64,000 bases of DNA, taken from Bacillota bacterium (GTDB lineage Bacteria; Bacillota; UBA4882; UBA10575). The notes beneath the pieces were generated by a model. That model was not told the origin of the DNA. It worked only from the letters and a program-made list of their open reading frames with translations, and made no database searches. Location: NCBI GenBank assembly GCA_012735195.1, contig JAAYIC010000014.1, forward strand, positions 1 to 64,000, read 5' to 3'. The position numbers were made by a program, and so were the translations under genes. Shown here in pieces: positions 50,789 to 58,844 of the stretch (the first letter of the stretch is position 1; each line of letters starts with the position of its first letter).

Positions 50789-51866
50789 ATTAGTGAATAT
50801 AAAAAAGTCATTCGATAAGACTAAGGTGCTTGAAGATATAAACCTTACTGTGGAAAAAGGACAGTTTGTATCTCTACTTGGGGCTAGTGGTTCCGGGAAA
50901 AGCACATGTCTGGGAATAGTTGCCGGGTTTATCCATCAGGACTCTGGAAAGGTAATTATTAAAGGAGTTGATGTTTCGTCATTTGAACCCCAGGAAAGAA
51001 AGATCGGTATGGTTTTCCAAGATTATGCGCTTTTCCCTCATATGACAGTGGCCGATAATGTTGCTTTCGGACTGAAAATGAGACATTGTCCCCTAAAAGA
51101 ACGTATGGCTAAAGTTAAGAAGGTACTAGAGATCGTAGGTCTTGAGGAACAGTTTCACCGGTTACCCAAAGAGTTGAGTGGAGGACAGCAGCAACGAGTG
51201 GCATTAGCCCGGGCTTTAGTTCTCGAACCCGAGATACTATTGCTTGACGAACCATTGAGTAACCTTGATGCTAAACTAAGGGAACGTATGCGTGGTGAAC
51301 TGCGCCGGATACAAAGAGAATTTGGAGTGACAACCCTTTTTGTAACCCATGATCAATCTGAAGCCATGTCTCTATCCGATATGATCGCGGTTTTAGATAA
51401 AGGACAGATCGTGCAGTATGGAACACCTGAAAACTTATATATGGAACCAAAGAACAAGTTTGCCGCAGATTTTATTGGGAGAATTAATTTCATTGAAGCT
51501 GTAGTCTTTGGGAAAAATGATGATATTTCCGGCGAATACCTGGCTTTGGATAGTGGAGGCAGGAGATGGGTTGGAACAACTGTTGATGGATCCGTCTTAA
51601 CAAAAAATCAGCGTGTGACGGTTGCTTTTCGTCCGGAAGACTTAACCATCGTTGCAGAAGATGCTAAAAGTGGCGATAAAGAAGAGAATACATTTACAGC
51701 CGAGGTTGTTCAAGTGGCCTACCAAGGAAGTTTTACCTATATTACTCTGCGAGTAGAGAAAACAGGAGAGGAAGTAATTTATTTGGCTTTTAAAAATTTA
51801 GAAAAATTTCAACTAAACCATTATTTAAAATTCCGTGTTTCCAGGTTACAGTTGTTAACCGATTGA
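50775..51866 (+). CDS. ABC transporter ATP-binding protein (PotA-like)
   Basis: This 363-residue ATPase has Walker A GASGSGKST (about 36-44), Q-loop VFQDYALFPHMTV, signature LSGGQQQRVALARAL, Walker B LLLDEPLSNLD and switch FVTHDQSEAMSLS. A C-terminal TOBE domain starts near 285 (VTVAFRPEDLTIV). It should power the PotB/PotC-like importer encoded at 45.6-47.3 kb. TTG 50775 has GGGGGAG upstream and lies inside the end of the deacylase gene. Separation of the ATPase from its permeases by two enzyme genes suggests all belong to one pathway. Confidence 0.94.
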   Translation: MGFLELVNIKKSFDKTKVLEDINLTVEKGQFVSLLGASGSGKSTCLGIVAGFIHQDSGKVIIKGVDVSSFEPQERKIGMVFQDYALFPHMTVADNVAFGLKMRHCPLKERMAKVKKVLEIVGLEEQFHRLPKELSGGQQQRVALARALVLEPEILLLDEPLSNLDAKLRERMRGELRRIQREFGVTTLFVTHDQSEAMSLSDMIAVLDKGQIVQYGTPENLYMEPKNKFAADFIGRINFIEAVVFGKNDDISGEYLALDSGGRRWVGTTVDGSVLTKNQRVTVAFRPEDLTIVAEDAKSGDKEENTFTAEVVQVAYQGSFTYITLRVEKTGEEVIYLAFKNLEKFQLNHYLKFRVSRLQLLTD

Positions 51867-51951
51867 ATCCGTATAAACCAATAAAAGAAATGGTACGTAA
51901 CGGTCAGTTTTTTCGATGAGATGATAATTGAGAGTAAGTGAGGAGGAATCG

Positions 51952-52416
51952 ATGATGAAAATTGAAAAGAAACTGGAAGAACTAGGGGTTAAATTACCAG
52001 AGCCGGCTACGCCTGTCGCCGCCTATGTTCCTTTTCGCCGCACAGGTAATTTGGTCTACATTTCGGGACAGGACTGTAAAGTTAACGGAGAATTAAAATA
52101 CAAAGGGAAAGTGGGCAAGGATGTGACGGAAGAAGAGGCTTATGAAGCGGCAAAAATCGCTGCAATTAATCTGTTGGCGATTTTAAAAAGCGCCGTGGGC
52201 GACCTGGATCGGGTCAGGCAGATTGTTAACTTGCACGGTTATGTCAATAGTGCTGCCGGTTTCGTGCGGCAACCTTTTGTAATTAACGGAGCTTCCGAAT
52301 TTTTAGTGGAGGTATTCGGTGAAAAAGGTAAGCATTCCCGGTGCGCCCTCTCTTGTAATGAACTACCTTTTGATACCCCGGTTGCGATCGAGATGATTGT
52401 AGAAGTGGAAGCCTAG
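51952..52416 (+). CDS. RidA/YjgF-family enamine/imine deaminase
   Basis: This protein of about 154 residues belongs to the RidA superfamily, in the longer subgroup that starts IEKKLEELGVKLPEPATPVAAYVP. YISGQ, a later RQIVNLHGYVN and the final strand AIEMIVEVEA are visible. The RidA arginine would lie near HSRCALSCNELPF. It hydrolyses reactive enamine/imine intermediates made by PLP enzymes, matching the PLP gene upstream. ATG 51952 has AGGAGGA upstream; ATG 51955 follows directly. Confidence 0.9.
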   Translation: MMKIEKKLEELGVKLPEPATPVAAYVPFRRTGNLVYISGQDCKVNGELKYKGKVGKDVTEEEAYEAAKIAAINLLAILKSAVGDLDRVRQIVNLHGYVNSAAGFVRQPFVINGASEFLVEVFGEKGKHSRCALSCNELPFDTPVAIEMIVEVEA

Positions 52417-52516
52417 GATAATTACCAGGCGGTAGCCATTGGGTATTTCTCTTTGGTTCACTTAGTCGGTTAGCAAACTGGTTTAAGAACAACAGGTAGA
52501 CGAAAGGGGAGTAACA

Positions 52517-53545
52517 GTGGTGGCAAAAAAAGTAGTTACTTTTGGTGAGATCATGCTTCGACTTTCACCGCCGGGCTATCAACGCTTTGTCCAGGCCAAT
52601 AGTTTCGATGTGGTTTACGGGGGCGGAGAAGCTAATGTCGCTATTTCTTTGGCGAACTATGGTTTGGATGCATATTTCGTAAGCAAGATTCCAAAACACG
52701 AGATTGGCCAGAGCGCTGTAGACCACCTCCGGAGATACGGAGTACACACCGATTATATTGTTCGTGGTGGAGACCGGCTTGGGATCTATTTCCTCGAAGT
52801 GGGGGCATCCCAACGGCCGTCGAAAGTCGTTTATGACCGGGCTAACTCGGCGATCTCCCAGGTCAAAGCTGGAGAGTTGGATTGGGACCGGATCTTGGAC
52901 AGCGCCGATTGGTTCCACTTTACCGGGATTACACCAGCCCTTGGCGATGGCGTGGCGGCGGCAACGCTAGAAGCAGTCCAAGCGGCGAAAGCGAAAGGCG
53001 TGAAAGTTAGTGCTGACCTTAATTACCGCAAAAAACTATGGACGCCGGAGAAAGCCAACCAAGTGATGAGTAAATTAATGGAATATGTCGACGTGGCCAT
53101 CGGCAACGAAGAAGACGCGGAAAAGGTTTTTGGGATCAAAGCGGGCAGCACCGACGTGACCAGCGGGCAGATTGATCAGGAGGGGTACCGGCAAGTAGCA
53201 AAAAAATTGGTTGAACGTTTTGGTTTTGAAAAAGTGGCGATTACTCTCCGCGAAAGTATCTCGGCCTCGGATAACAACTGGTCGGCCATGCTCTATGATG
53301 GTCGCGAGTTTTACCACTCCCGCGCGTACAAAATCCATATTGTGGATCGGGTTGGCGGCGGCGACTCCTTTGGTGGTGGGTTAATTTATTCGTTGCTAAC
53401 CGGGAAGACACCGCAAGACGCTCTGGAATTTGCGGTGGCGGCTTCCGCTTTAAAGCATTCGATCTTTGGCGATTTTAACTTAGTTACAGCCGCGGAGGTT
53501 GAGACCTTAGCGGGTGGCGATGCTTCCGGCCGGGTACAAAGGTAA
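52517..53545 (+). CDS. kdgK: 2-keto-3-deoxygluconate kinase (PfkB family)
   Basis: This 342-residue sugar kinase has the PfkB N-terminal FGEIMLRLSPPGYQRFVQ and GGGEANVAISLANYG signatures and the catalytic VGGGDSFGGGLIYSLLTG loop near the C-terminus with the catalytic Asp. Sequence pattern and the adjacent KDPG aldolase identify KDG as the likely substrate, giving KDPG. GTG 52517 or the next GTG at 52520 may start translation, behind GGGGAG. This is the lower part of hexuronate or pectin/glucuronoxylan breakdown, and so links metabolically to the xylan genes at 0-5.7 kb. Confidence 0.92.
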   Translation: MVAKKVVTFGEIMLRLSPPGYQRFVQANSFDVVYGGGEANVAISLANYGLDAYFVSKIPKHEIGQSAVDHLRRYGVHTDYIVRGGDRLGIYFLEVGASQRPSKVVYDRANSAISQVKAGELDWDRILDSADWFHFTGITPALGDGVAAATLEAVQAAKAKGVKVSADLNYRKKLWTPEKANQVMSKLMEYVDVAIGNEEDAEKVFGIKAGSTDVTSGQIDQEGYRQVAKKLVERFGFEKVAITLRESISASDNNWSAMLYDGREFYHSRAYKIHIVDRVGGGDSFGGGLIYSLLTGKTPQDALEFAVAASALKHSIFGDFNLVTAAEVETLAGGDASGRVQR

Positions 53546-53576
53546 AGGCAACGAAGGAAAAAGGAGTGAATCCAGG

Positions 53577-54242
53577 ATGAGCAAGAAGGAACAATATATT
53601 CAGACTCTGATCGACACCGGGGTAGTGGCGGTGATCAGGGTAAATAACGCTTCGGAACTGCTTGATACAACCATTGCTTTGAATGAAGGTGGCGTCAAAG
53701 CCTTGGAGATTACCATGACTTCGCCCGGGGCTCTAGATGCCATCAATGAAGCTTCGCACAGACTAGGCGCTGAGGCAATTATTGGCGTGGGCAGTGTGCT
53801 TGATCCGGAAACCGCACGGATGGCGATCCTTGCCGGCGCAAAATTTGTCGTTGGTCCGGTACTTAACCGGGAAGTTATCAAGTTGTGTCAAAGATACAGT
53901 ATTCCCTGTATTCCCGGGGCTTTCACCCCTACCGAAATCCTTACGGCTTGGGAGGCTGGGGCTGATGTCGTCAAGGTCTTCCCTGCCACTAAATTAGGGC
54001 CCTCCTTCTTTAAAGACATTCTTGGACCCTTACCCCAAGTCCGGTTGACTCCAACCGGTGGGGTTAACTTGGAAACGGCTGGGGAATTTATCAAAGCCGG
54101 CGCCAGTTTTGTTGGTGTCGGTAGTGCATTGGCCAGCAAGAAATTGATCGCTGAGAAGAACTGGGAAGAAATGAGCGCTTTAGCCGCCAAATATATTCAG
54201 GTTGTCAAAGATGCGCGGACCCGGGTAAACTGGCAAAAATAA
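53577..54242 (+). CDS. eda: Bifunctional KDPG/KHG aldolase
   Basis: This 221-residue class I aldolase has the EVTM-like EITMTSPGAL, GVGSVLDPETA, PGAFTPTEILTAWEAG and the Schiff-base lysine in DVVKVFPATKLGP, then TPTGGVNLETAGEF. It cleaves KDPG to pyruvate and glyceraldehyde-3-phosphate. ATG 53577 follows AAAAAGGAGTG; the open frame extends 21 codons upstream into the kinase gene without family similarity. It is probably co-transcribed with kdgK, with a gap of 31 bp. Confidence 0.95.
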   Translation: MSKKEQYIQTLIDTGVVAVIRVNNASELLDTTIALNEGGVKALEITMTSPGALDAINEASHRLGAEAIIGVGSVLDPETARMAILAGAKFVVGPVLNREVIKLCQRYSIPCIPGAFTPTEILTAWEAGADVVKVFPATKLGPSFFKDILGPLPQVRLTPTGGVNLETAGEFIKAGASFVGVGSALASKKLIAEKNWEEMSALAAKYIQVVKDARTRVNWQK

Positions 54243-54264
54243 TCATAGACGTGCTGTTTTTTTC

Positions 54265-54293
54265 TTCACAGTGGTACAGAAATAGGATATAAT
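54265..54293 (+). promoter_or_regulatory. Sigma-A type promoter after eda
   Basis: TTCACA at 54265-54270 and TATAAT at 54288-54293 are spaced by 17 bases. It would transcribe the cation-efflux remnant and then cheR, acpS, nnr and alr. Confidence 0.7.
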
Positions 54294-54413
54294 CATATTA
54301 TGATTAAGGCCCTTTTTCGGGCGGCAGGTCATCTGGGCTCTGTGGGACGCGTGCGTGCGCGCGCGAAACCCATGGGCTTTTATTTTTCTGCAGAAGGGAA
54401 GAGGTTAAGGTGC

Positions 54414-54698
54414 GAGGTTTTTTTGCACGCGGACGGGAGTGTACATGGGATCCAGGTACATGACTACGGGTTCCACCGGTAGATCTCCTTGCACATAGAG
54501 GTACCGCCCGGGCTTGATCTGGTCGCGGCCCACCGGGTGGCGGATGAGGTGGAGAAGAAACTGGCCGGCGCTTTGGGCGCCGGGGTCGTGGTTCATGTGG
54601 ACATTGATTCGCAGGCGGGCGATGTTTCCGCGGTTCCGGGAACCCCGGAGAAGGAGCAGGAAAACCCGGGTGTTTGTCGAAACAACAATATGCCGTGA
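54414..54698 (+). pseudogene. Remnant of a cation diffusion facilitator (CDF) C-terminal domain
   Basis: In one frame the sequence reads VHGIQVHDYGFHR, a TAG stop at 54480-54482, and then ISLHIEVPPGLDL followed by AAHRVADEVEKKLAGALGA and VVVHVDID. The second part is the typical cytoplasmic end of CDF metal exporters, and the first part is the preceding strand. The six-span membrane domain is missing. The gene is thus 5'-truncated and interrupted by a nonsense codon. It fills most of the 54.3-54.8 kb gap before cheR. Confidence 0.65.
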
Positions 54699-54785
54699 GC
54701 CCGCGGTGCCGGCGGCTGTGGCCGCTGCGTTCGTGCAAGGTTATGAAGAGAATTTGTCCGGGCGGGAAAGGCGGGGATTAAGAAA

Positions 54786-55574
54786 ATGCCCTTGAGCTAC
54801 GAGGAGTTTAAGGAGCAGGCCTCCCTTTTGTGCGGTATTGATCTTTCGCTTTACAAGAGCCAGCAGTTGGACAGAAGGATCAATTCCCTGATGAACCTGT
54901 GGCAGGTGGAGAATTACGATGAGTATCTCCGGATCTTAAAGACCGACCCCCAACGGTTCCAAGTATTCTTAAAGAAGCTCACAATTAATGTTTCCGAGTT
55001 TTTCCGGAACCCGGAATGCTATTTTTTCCTTTGGGAGACGCTAATCCCCGAATTATTGGAGGAGCAACCGAAGATTAAAATATGGAGCGCCGGGTGTGCC
55101 ACCGGTGCGGAACCCTATTCGGTGGCAATCATCCTGAAGGAGTTGAAAGCTCTTCATCGCGCGGAAATTCTTGCCACCGACGTCGATGCCGCGGTGTTGA
55201 AACGGGCCCGCGAGGGGGTTTATTCTCCGAATGAGGTGAAGTCTTTGCCCCAAGAGTTGCTGGTACGGTATTTCCGGGAGGAAAAAGGCTTTTATCACCT
55301 GCTGCCGGAGATAAAAACAGGTGTTAATTTTGAACGCCACAACCTGTTGCTGGATCCTTTTCCCACCGGTTTCGACTTGATCCTCTGTAGAAATGTGGTT
55401 ATTTATTTTGCCGAAGAAGCCAAATCCGATCTCTACTACAAGTTCCACCGCTCGCTGCGCAACGGCGGTTATCTTATGGTCGGCGGGACCGAACCGCTTC
55501 TCGGCTATAAGCAACTGGGTTTTGAAACCATCCGTTATTCCTTTTACAAAAAAGTGGCGGCGGAGGATCTTTGA
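54786..55574 (+). CDS. cheR: CheR-family protein-glutamate O-methyltransferase
   Basis: This 262-residue methyltransferase has the CheR N-terminal helical domain (about 1-75, LCGIDLSLYKSQQLDRRI, NVSEFFRNPECY) and a SAM-binding domain with WSAGCATGAEPYSVAI, ATDVDAAVLKRAREGVY and LILCRNVVIYF. CheR methylates glutamates of chemoreceptors. No other chemotaxis gene is in the window, so it may serve receptors encoded elsewhere. acpS begins over its stop codon (TTGA), so it is translationally coupled to a lipid-biosynthesis gene, an odd pairing. Confidence 0.94.
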   Translation: MPLSYEEFKEQASLLCGIDLSLYKSQQLDRRINSLMNLWQVENYDEYLRILKTDPQRFQVFLKKLTINVSEFFRNPECYFFLWETLIPELLEEQPKIKIWSAGCATGAEPYSVAIILKELKALHRAEILATDVDAAVLKRAREGVYSPNEVKSLPQELLVRYFREEKGFYHLLPEIKTGVNFERHNLLLDPFPTGFDLILCRNVVIYFAEEAKSDLYYKFHRSLRNGGYLMVGGTEPLLGYKQLGFETIRYSFYKKVAAEDL

Positions 55575-55963
55575 AGTTGGGGGGGTTGACGATAAAGATT
55601 AGAGGTGTGGGCATAGATATAGTTGAGGTCTCCAGGTTCTCCCTGGCTTTAGCCCGTAGAGGCGAACGTTTTGTAAAGAGGGTTTTTTCCCCGGAAGAAC
55701 GGGCAACCTGCGGCGCCTCTCCCCACCGTTTGGCGGCGCGTTTTGCCGCCAAGGAGGCTTTTTACAAAGCCTTGGGGACCGGAATGCGCCATTTCCGCTG
55801 GCGGGAGGTGGAGGTGAAGAATGACCGGCTGGGAGCGCCGTACCTTTCTTTTTCCAGCCGTCTCTCCGCCCACCTGGCGACAGAGGGGATAAGAACAGCC
55901 CATCTCTCGCTCTCCCATAGTGGAAGCTACGCGGTGGCCCAGGTGATTTTGGAGGGGGATTAA
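55571..55963 (+). CDS. acpS: Holo-[acyl-carrier-protein] synthase
   Basis: This protein of about 130 residues transfers 4'-phosphopantetheine from CoA to apo-ACP. Metal-binding motifs are GIDIVEVSRF (Asp) and RFAAKEAFYKALG (Glu), and the C-terminal LSLSHSGSYAVA is conserved. TTG 55571 has GGAGG 5 bases upstream and overlaps cheR; a TTG at 55586 is the alternative. It precedes nnr and alr, an order familiar from Bacillus-type genomes. Confidence 0.94.
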   Translation: MKLGGLTIKIRGVGIDIVEVSRFSLALARRGERFVKRVFSPEERATCGASPHRLAARFAAKEAFYKALGTGMRHFRWREVEVKNDRLGAPYLSFSSRLSAHLATEGIRTAHLSLSHSGSYAVAQVILEGD

Positions 55964-55970
55964 GGTTAAT

Positions 55971-57461
55971 ATGCAGTGGCTTGCCACCGCCGGTGAGATG
56001 AAAACCATCGACCGGCGGGCGATTGAAGACTACAAGATCCCCGGCGTCATCCTTATGGAACATGCGGCGCAAGCGGTGGCCCGGGCGGTACGGGAGCGGT
56101 TTGCTCCGGTGCGCACGGCTGTTTTCGCCGGGACCGGAAACAACGGCGGTGACGGGTGGGCTGTCGCCCGCCTGCTCCGGACGGCTGGTTGGGAAGTGAC
56201 GGTCTTCCATCCCGGTTCTGAGAAGGACCTGCCGCCGGACGCCGCGGCCAATAGGGAGATGGCTTTGCGTTTCGGGGTTCCGGACCGGCCTTGGGATGCG
56301 GTTTTTCAGGCGCCCGGGCTTATTAAGGAGTATGGGTTGATCATCGACGCCCTGCTGGGGACGGGGTTCAGGGGAACGGTGACCGGTGATTATGCCCGCT
56401 TGATTACGGCGATCAACGGTTCCGGTTTACCGGTGACGGCCGTGGATATCCCCTCCGGGGTGGAAGCGGATACCGGCAGAATTTCCGGGCCGGCGGTCCG
56501 CGCCCGGTTGACGGTTACTTTCGGCCAGCCCAAAGTAGGGCTGATGCTTTTTCCCGGGCGGGAAGCAGCCGGGGAGGTGGTGGTGGATACCATCGGCCTG
56601 CCCGGGGCGTTGCTGGCGGAGCCGGCGTCTTTTTATACCCTTGCTCCGGAGGAGGCGGCGGCGCTGTTGCCGCCCAGAATTCCCGACAGCCATAAGGGTA
56701 ATTACGGGCGCCTTTTGGTCGTCGGGGGCAGTCCCGGCTTGACCGGGGCCCCGGTCTTGGCCGGTCTTGCCGCCCTCCGTTGCGGGACAGGCCTGGTCAC
56801 CCTGGGCCTCCGGGAGGGGCTGGCGCTGCCGGAGAAACCGGCGGAATTGATGACAGCCCGCTGGTCGGCTTTACGCTGGGAGGATTTTCAGGCGGTGGTC
56901 ATGGGGCCCGGGCTCTCCCGGGCGGCGGACGGGAAGGAACTTCTCTGGACGCTGCTTCCGGCAGAATGCCCAAAAGTCCTGGATGCCGATGCCTTGAATT
57001 TGCTCGCAGGGGAAGAGGGTTGGTGGCGGCGGCTGCGGGGTCCGGCGGTACTCACCCCGCATCTGGGAGAGATGGCCCGCCTCTGCGGGGTTAGCCCGGA
57101 AACGGTGCGAAGGGATCGTCTGGAGCTGGTGCGGGAGAAGGCACGCCAATGGGGCGTGGTCCTTGTCCTGAAAGACGCGGTCACCCTCGTGGCCCCGCCG
57201 GAAGGCGCGGTCTATATCAACGCCACCGGTAATCCCGGTTTGGCCACCGGGGGAACCGGGGATGTTCTGGCTGGTGTGATCGGGGGTTTATTGGCCCAGG
57301 GGCTTTCCGCAGAAGAAGCCGCTGTTCTAGGGGTCTGCCTCCACGGCGCCGCCGGCGACCTGGCCGCCGCCGAATTTGGCGCTGCGGGGATGATCGCCGG
57401 CGATCTTTTGCAAAAACTTGCACTGGTAATTAAGAGGGGGACGGAATGTGGCAAGGTATGA
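55971..57461 (+). CDS. nnr: Bifunctional NAD(P)H-hydrate epimerase / ADP-dependent dehydratase
   Basis: This 496-residue fused enzyme repairs damaged NADH/NADPH hydrates. Residues about 1-210 are the epimerase half (MKTIDRRAIEDYKIPGVILMEHAA, FAGTGNNGGDGW, DIPSGVEADTG). Residues about 225-490 are the dehydratase half of the ribokinase-like fold (YGRLLVVGGSPGLTGAP, LTPHLGEMARLCG, NATGNPGLATGGTGDVLAG). It overlaps alr by 14 bp and follows acpS by 7 bp, so the three are one operon. Confidence 0.95.
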   Translation: MQWLATAGEMKTIDRRAIEDYKIPGVILMEHAAQAVARAVRERFAPVRTAVFAGTGNNGGDGWAVARLLRTAGWEVTVFHPGSEKDLPPDAAANREMALRFGVPDRPWDAVFQAPGLIKEYGLIIDALLGTGFRGTVTGDYARLITAINGSGLPVTAVDIPSGVEADTGRISGPAVRARLTVTFGQPKVGLMLFPGREAAGEVVVDTIGLPGALLAEPASFYTLAPEEAAALLPPRIPDSHKGNYGRLLVVGGSPGLTGAPVLAGLAALRCGTGLVTLGLREGLALPEKPAELMTARWSALRWEDFQAVVMGPGLSRAADGKELLWTLLPAECPKVLDADALNLLAGEEGWWRRLRGPAVLTPHLGEMARLCGVSPETVRRDRLELVREKARQWGVVLVLKDAVTLVAPPEGAVYINATGNPGLATGGTGDVLAGVIGGLLAQGLSAEEAAVLGVCLHGAAGDLAAAEFGAAGMIAGDLLQKLALVIKRGTECGKV

Positions 57462-58656
57462 GAAGGAGTTAATCAGGCCGGTTTGGGTGGAGGTGGATCT
57501 GGAGGCGATCCGGGAGAATATCCGGCAAATCCGGAAGTTTACCGGGCAGGGGGCGAAGGCGCCGGAGATCATGGCCGTGGTTAAGGCTGAGGCTTACGGC
57601 CACGGCGCTGTGGCAACGGCCAGGGCGGCCTTGGAAGCGGGCGCCACCCGGCTGGGGGTAGCCATGCCGGAAGAAGGGATCTTCCTGCGGGAGGCCGGGA
57701 TTGACTGCCCGATCCTGGTTTTTACACCGCACCTCCCGGACCAGGCGGAGACCTTTCTGGACTACGGGCTGACCGCGACCATCGCCGGGGAGGAAAGCGC
57801 CCGGGCGCTCTCGGCTGCAGCCGAAAGGAGAAGGCAGAAAGCCCGGGTTCATCTTAAGGTCGATACCGGCATGGGGCGGGTCGGGGTCGCGCCCGCGGAG
57901 GCGCCGGATTTGGCCAGGAAGGTTGCTGCCCTGCCCTTTTTGGAAGTGGAAGGGGTCTATTCCCATTTCGCCACCGCCGACGAGGCGGATCTGACTTTTG
58001 CCTATCAGCAACTGGCCCTCTTTAAAGAAGTCCTTAACAACCTGAAAGAAGCAGGGATGACAATTCCCCTGAAGCATATAGCGAACAGCGGGGCCATTAT
58101 CAACCTGCCGGAGAGCTATTTTGACCTGGTCCGGCCCGGGATTATCATCTACGGACTCTACCCTTCGGCAGAAACGCCCCGCGACCGGTTGCCGCTCAAA
58201 CCGGCTTTATCATTAAAAACCCGGGTTATTCAGGTAAAACGGGTTCCGCCGGGGACCGGGATCAGTTACGGCCAGGTCTACCATACCAAAAGAGCAACAA
58301 ATATTGTTACCCTGCCGCTGGGTTATGCCGACGGCTGGAGCCGGTTATTATCAGGGAAAGCCCGGGTCCTGCTGAGAGGAGACTCCTTCCCCCTGGTGGG
58401 CCGGATCTGTATGGACCAGTGCATGGCCGATGTCGGGGATCTGGAGGTGGCGCCGGGCGAGGAAGCGGTGTTAATCGGGAAACAGGGAGAGGAAGAGATC
58501 TCCGTGGACGAAGTAGCCGGTCTTTTGGGGACAATCAACTATGAAGTCGTCTGTATGCTCAGCGACCGGGTTCCCCGGGTATGGTTGCATGCCGCGCCGG
58601 GGTCCGGGAAAAAAGAGAAAAAACCTGAAGTTGACAAGTGCAACAACTTGTTGTAA
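57448..58656 (+). CDS. alr: Alanine racemase
   Basis: This 402-residue PLP enzyme makes D-alanine for peptidoglycan. The PLP lysine is in MAVVKAEAYGHGA. The second active-site tyrosine is in GTGISYGQVYHT, and MGRVGV and the VGRICMDQCMADV motif are present. GTG 57448 overlaps the nnr end and has AGGGGG upstream. The last 20 residues are Lys/Glu-rich and not conserved. Its stop codon forms part of the -35 of the next promoter. Confidence 0.96.
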   Translation: MARYEKELIRPVWVEVDLEAIRENIRQIRKFTGQGAKAPEIMAVVKAEAYGHGAVATARAALEAGATRLGVAMPEEGIFLREAGIDCPILVFTPHLPDQAETFLDYGLTATIAGEESARALSAAAERRRQKARVHLKVDTGMGRVGVAPAEAPDLARKVAALPFLEVEGVYSHFATADEADLTFAYQQLALFKEVLNNLKEAGMTIPLKHIANSGAIINLPESYFDLVRPGIIIYGLYPSAETPRDRLPLKPALSLKTRVIQVKRVPPGTGISYGQVYHTKRATNIVTLPLGYADGWSRLLSGKARVLLRGDSFPLVGRICMDQCMADVGDLEVAPGEEAVLIGKQGEEEISVDEVAGLLGTINYEVVCMLSDRVPRVWLHAAPGSGKKEKKPEVDKCNNLL

Positions 58657-58679
58657 TCTGTTATTGTATATCGTAGAAT
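58651..58679 (+). promoter_or_regulatory. Sigma-A type promoter of the surface-protein leader
   Basis: TTGTAA at 58651-58656 (containing the alr stop) and TAGAAT at 58674-58679 are spaced by 17 bases, predicting a start near 58686. Confidence 0.6.
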
Positions 58680-58685
58680 TTCATC

Positions 58686-58796
58686 AATGGTTGGCATTAG
58701 CGAGGCAATGAACTCCAGATCCTATGTGGTCACTTGGTCTGGAGGGAGCGAGTAGTGAAACCGGCGCTAATAATGGGGCGCCGGTTTTTTATTGCT
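58686..58796 (+). promoter_or_regulatory. Unclassified leader RNA with terminator/antiterminator pairing
   Basis: A hairpin CTCCAGA/TCTGGAG (about 58713-58745) is flanked by ATTAGCG (58696-58702), which is complementary to CGCTAAT (58765-58771). The latter overlaps the left arm of an intrinsic terminator, ACCGGCGC (58760-58767) pairing with GGCGCCGGT before TTTTTTATT. The two pairings exclude each other, as in riboswitch or attenuator leaders. It matches no riboswitch class I could recall. It precedes the first small secreted protein gene. Confidence 0.5.
58760..58793 (+). terminator. Intrinsic terminator inside the leader
   Basis: ACCGGCGC and GGCGCCGGT arms are followed by TTTTTTATT, 52 bp before the coding start at 58845. 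It may end the alr operon or act conditionally. Confidence 0.85.
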
Positions 58797-58844
58797 GTCA
58801 GGATTACCGGTTAGAAAGGAAATTTTACAAAGGGGGTATTTGTT

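Noticed and set aside
58686-58796. Second c-di-GMP-I riboswitch before the first surface-protein gene
   Set aside because: The leader lacks GGCAAACC, the GAAA hairpin and GACGCAAAGCC seen at 61467-61568.
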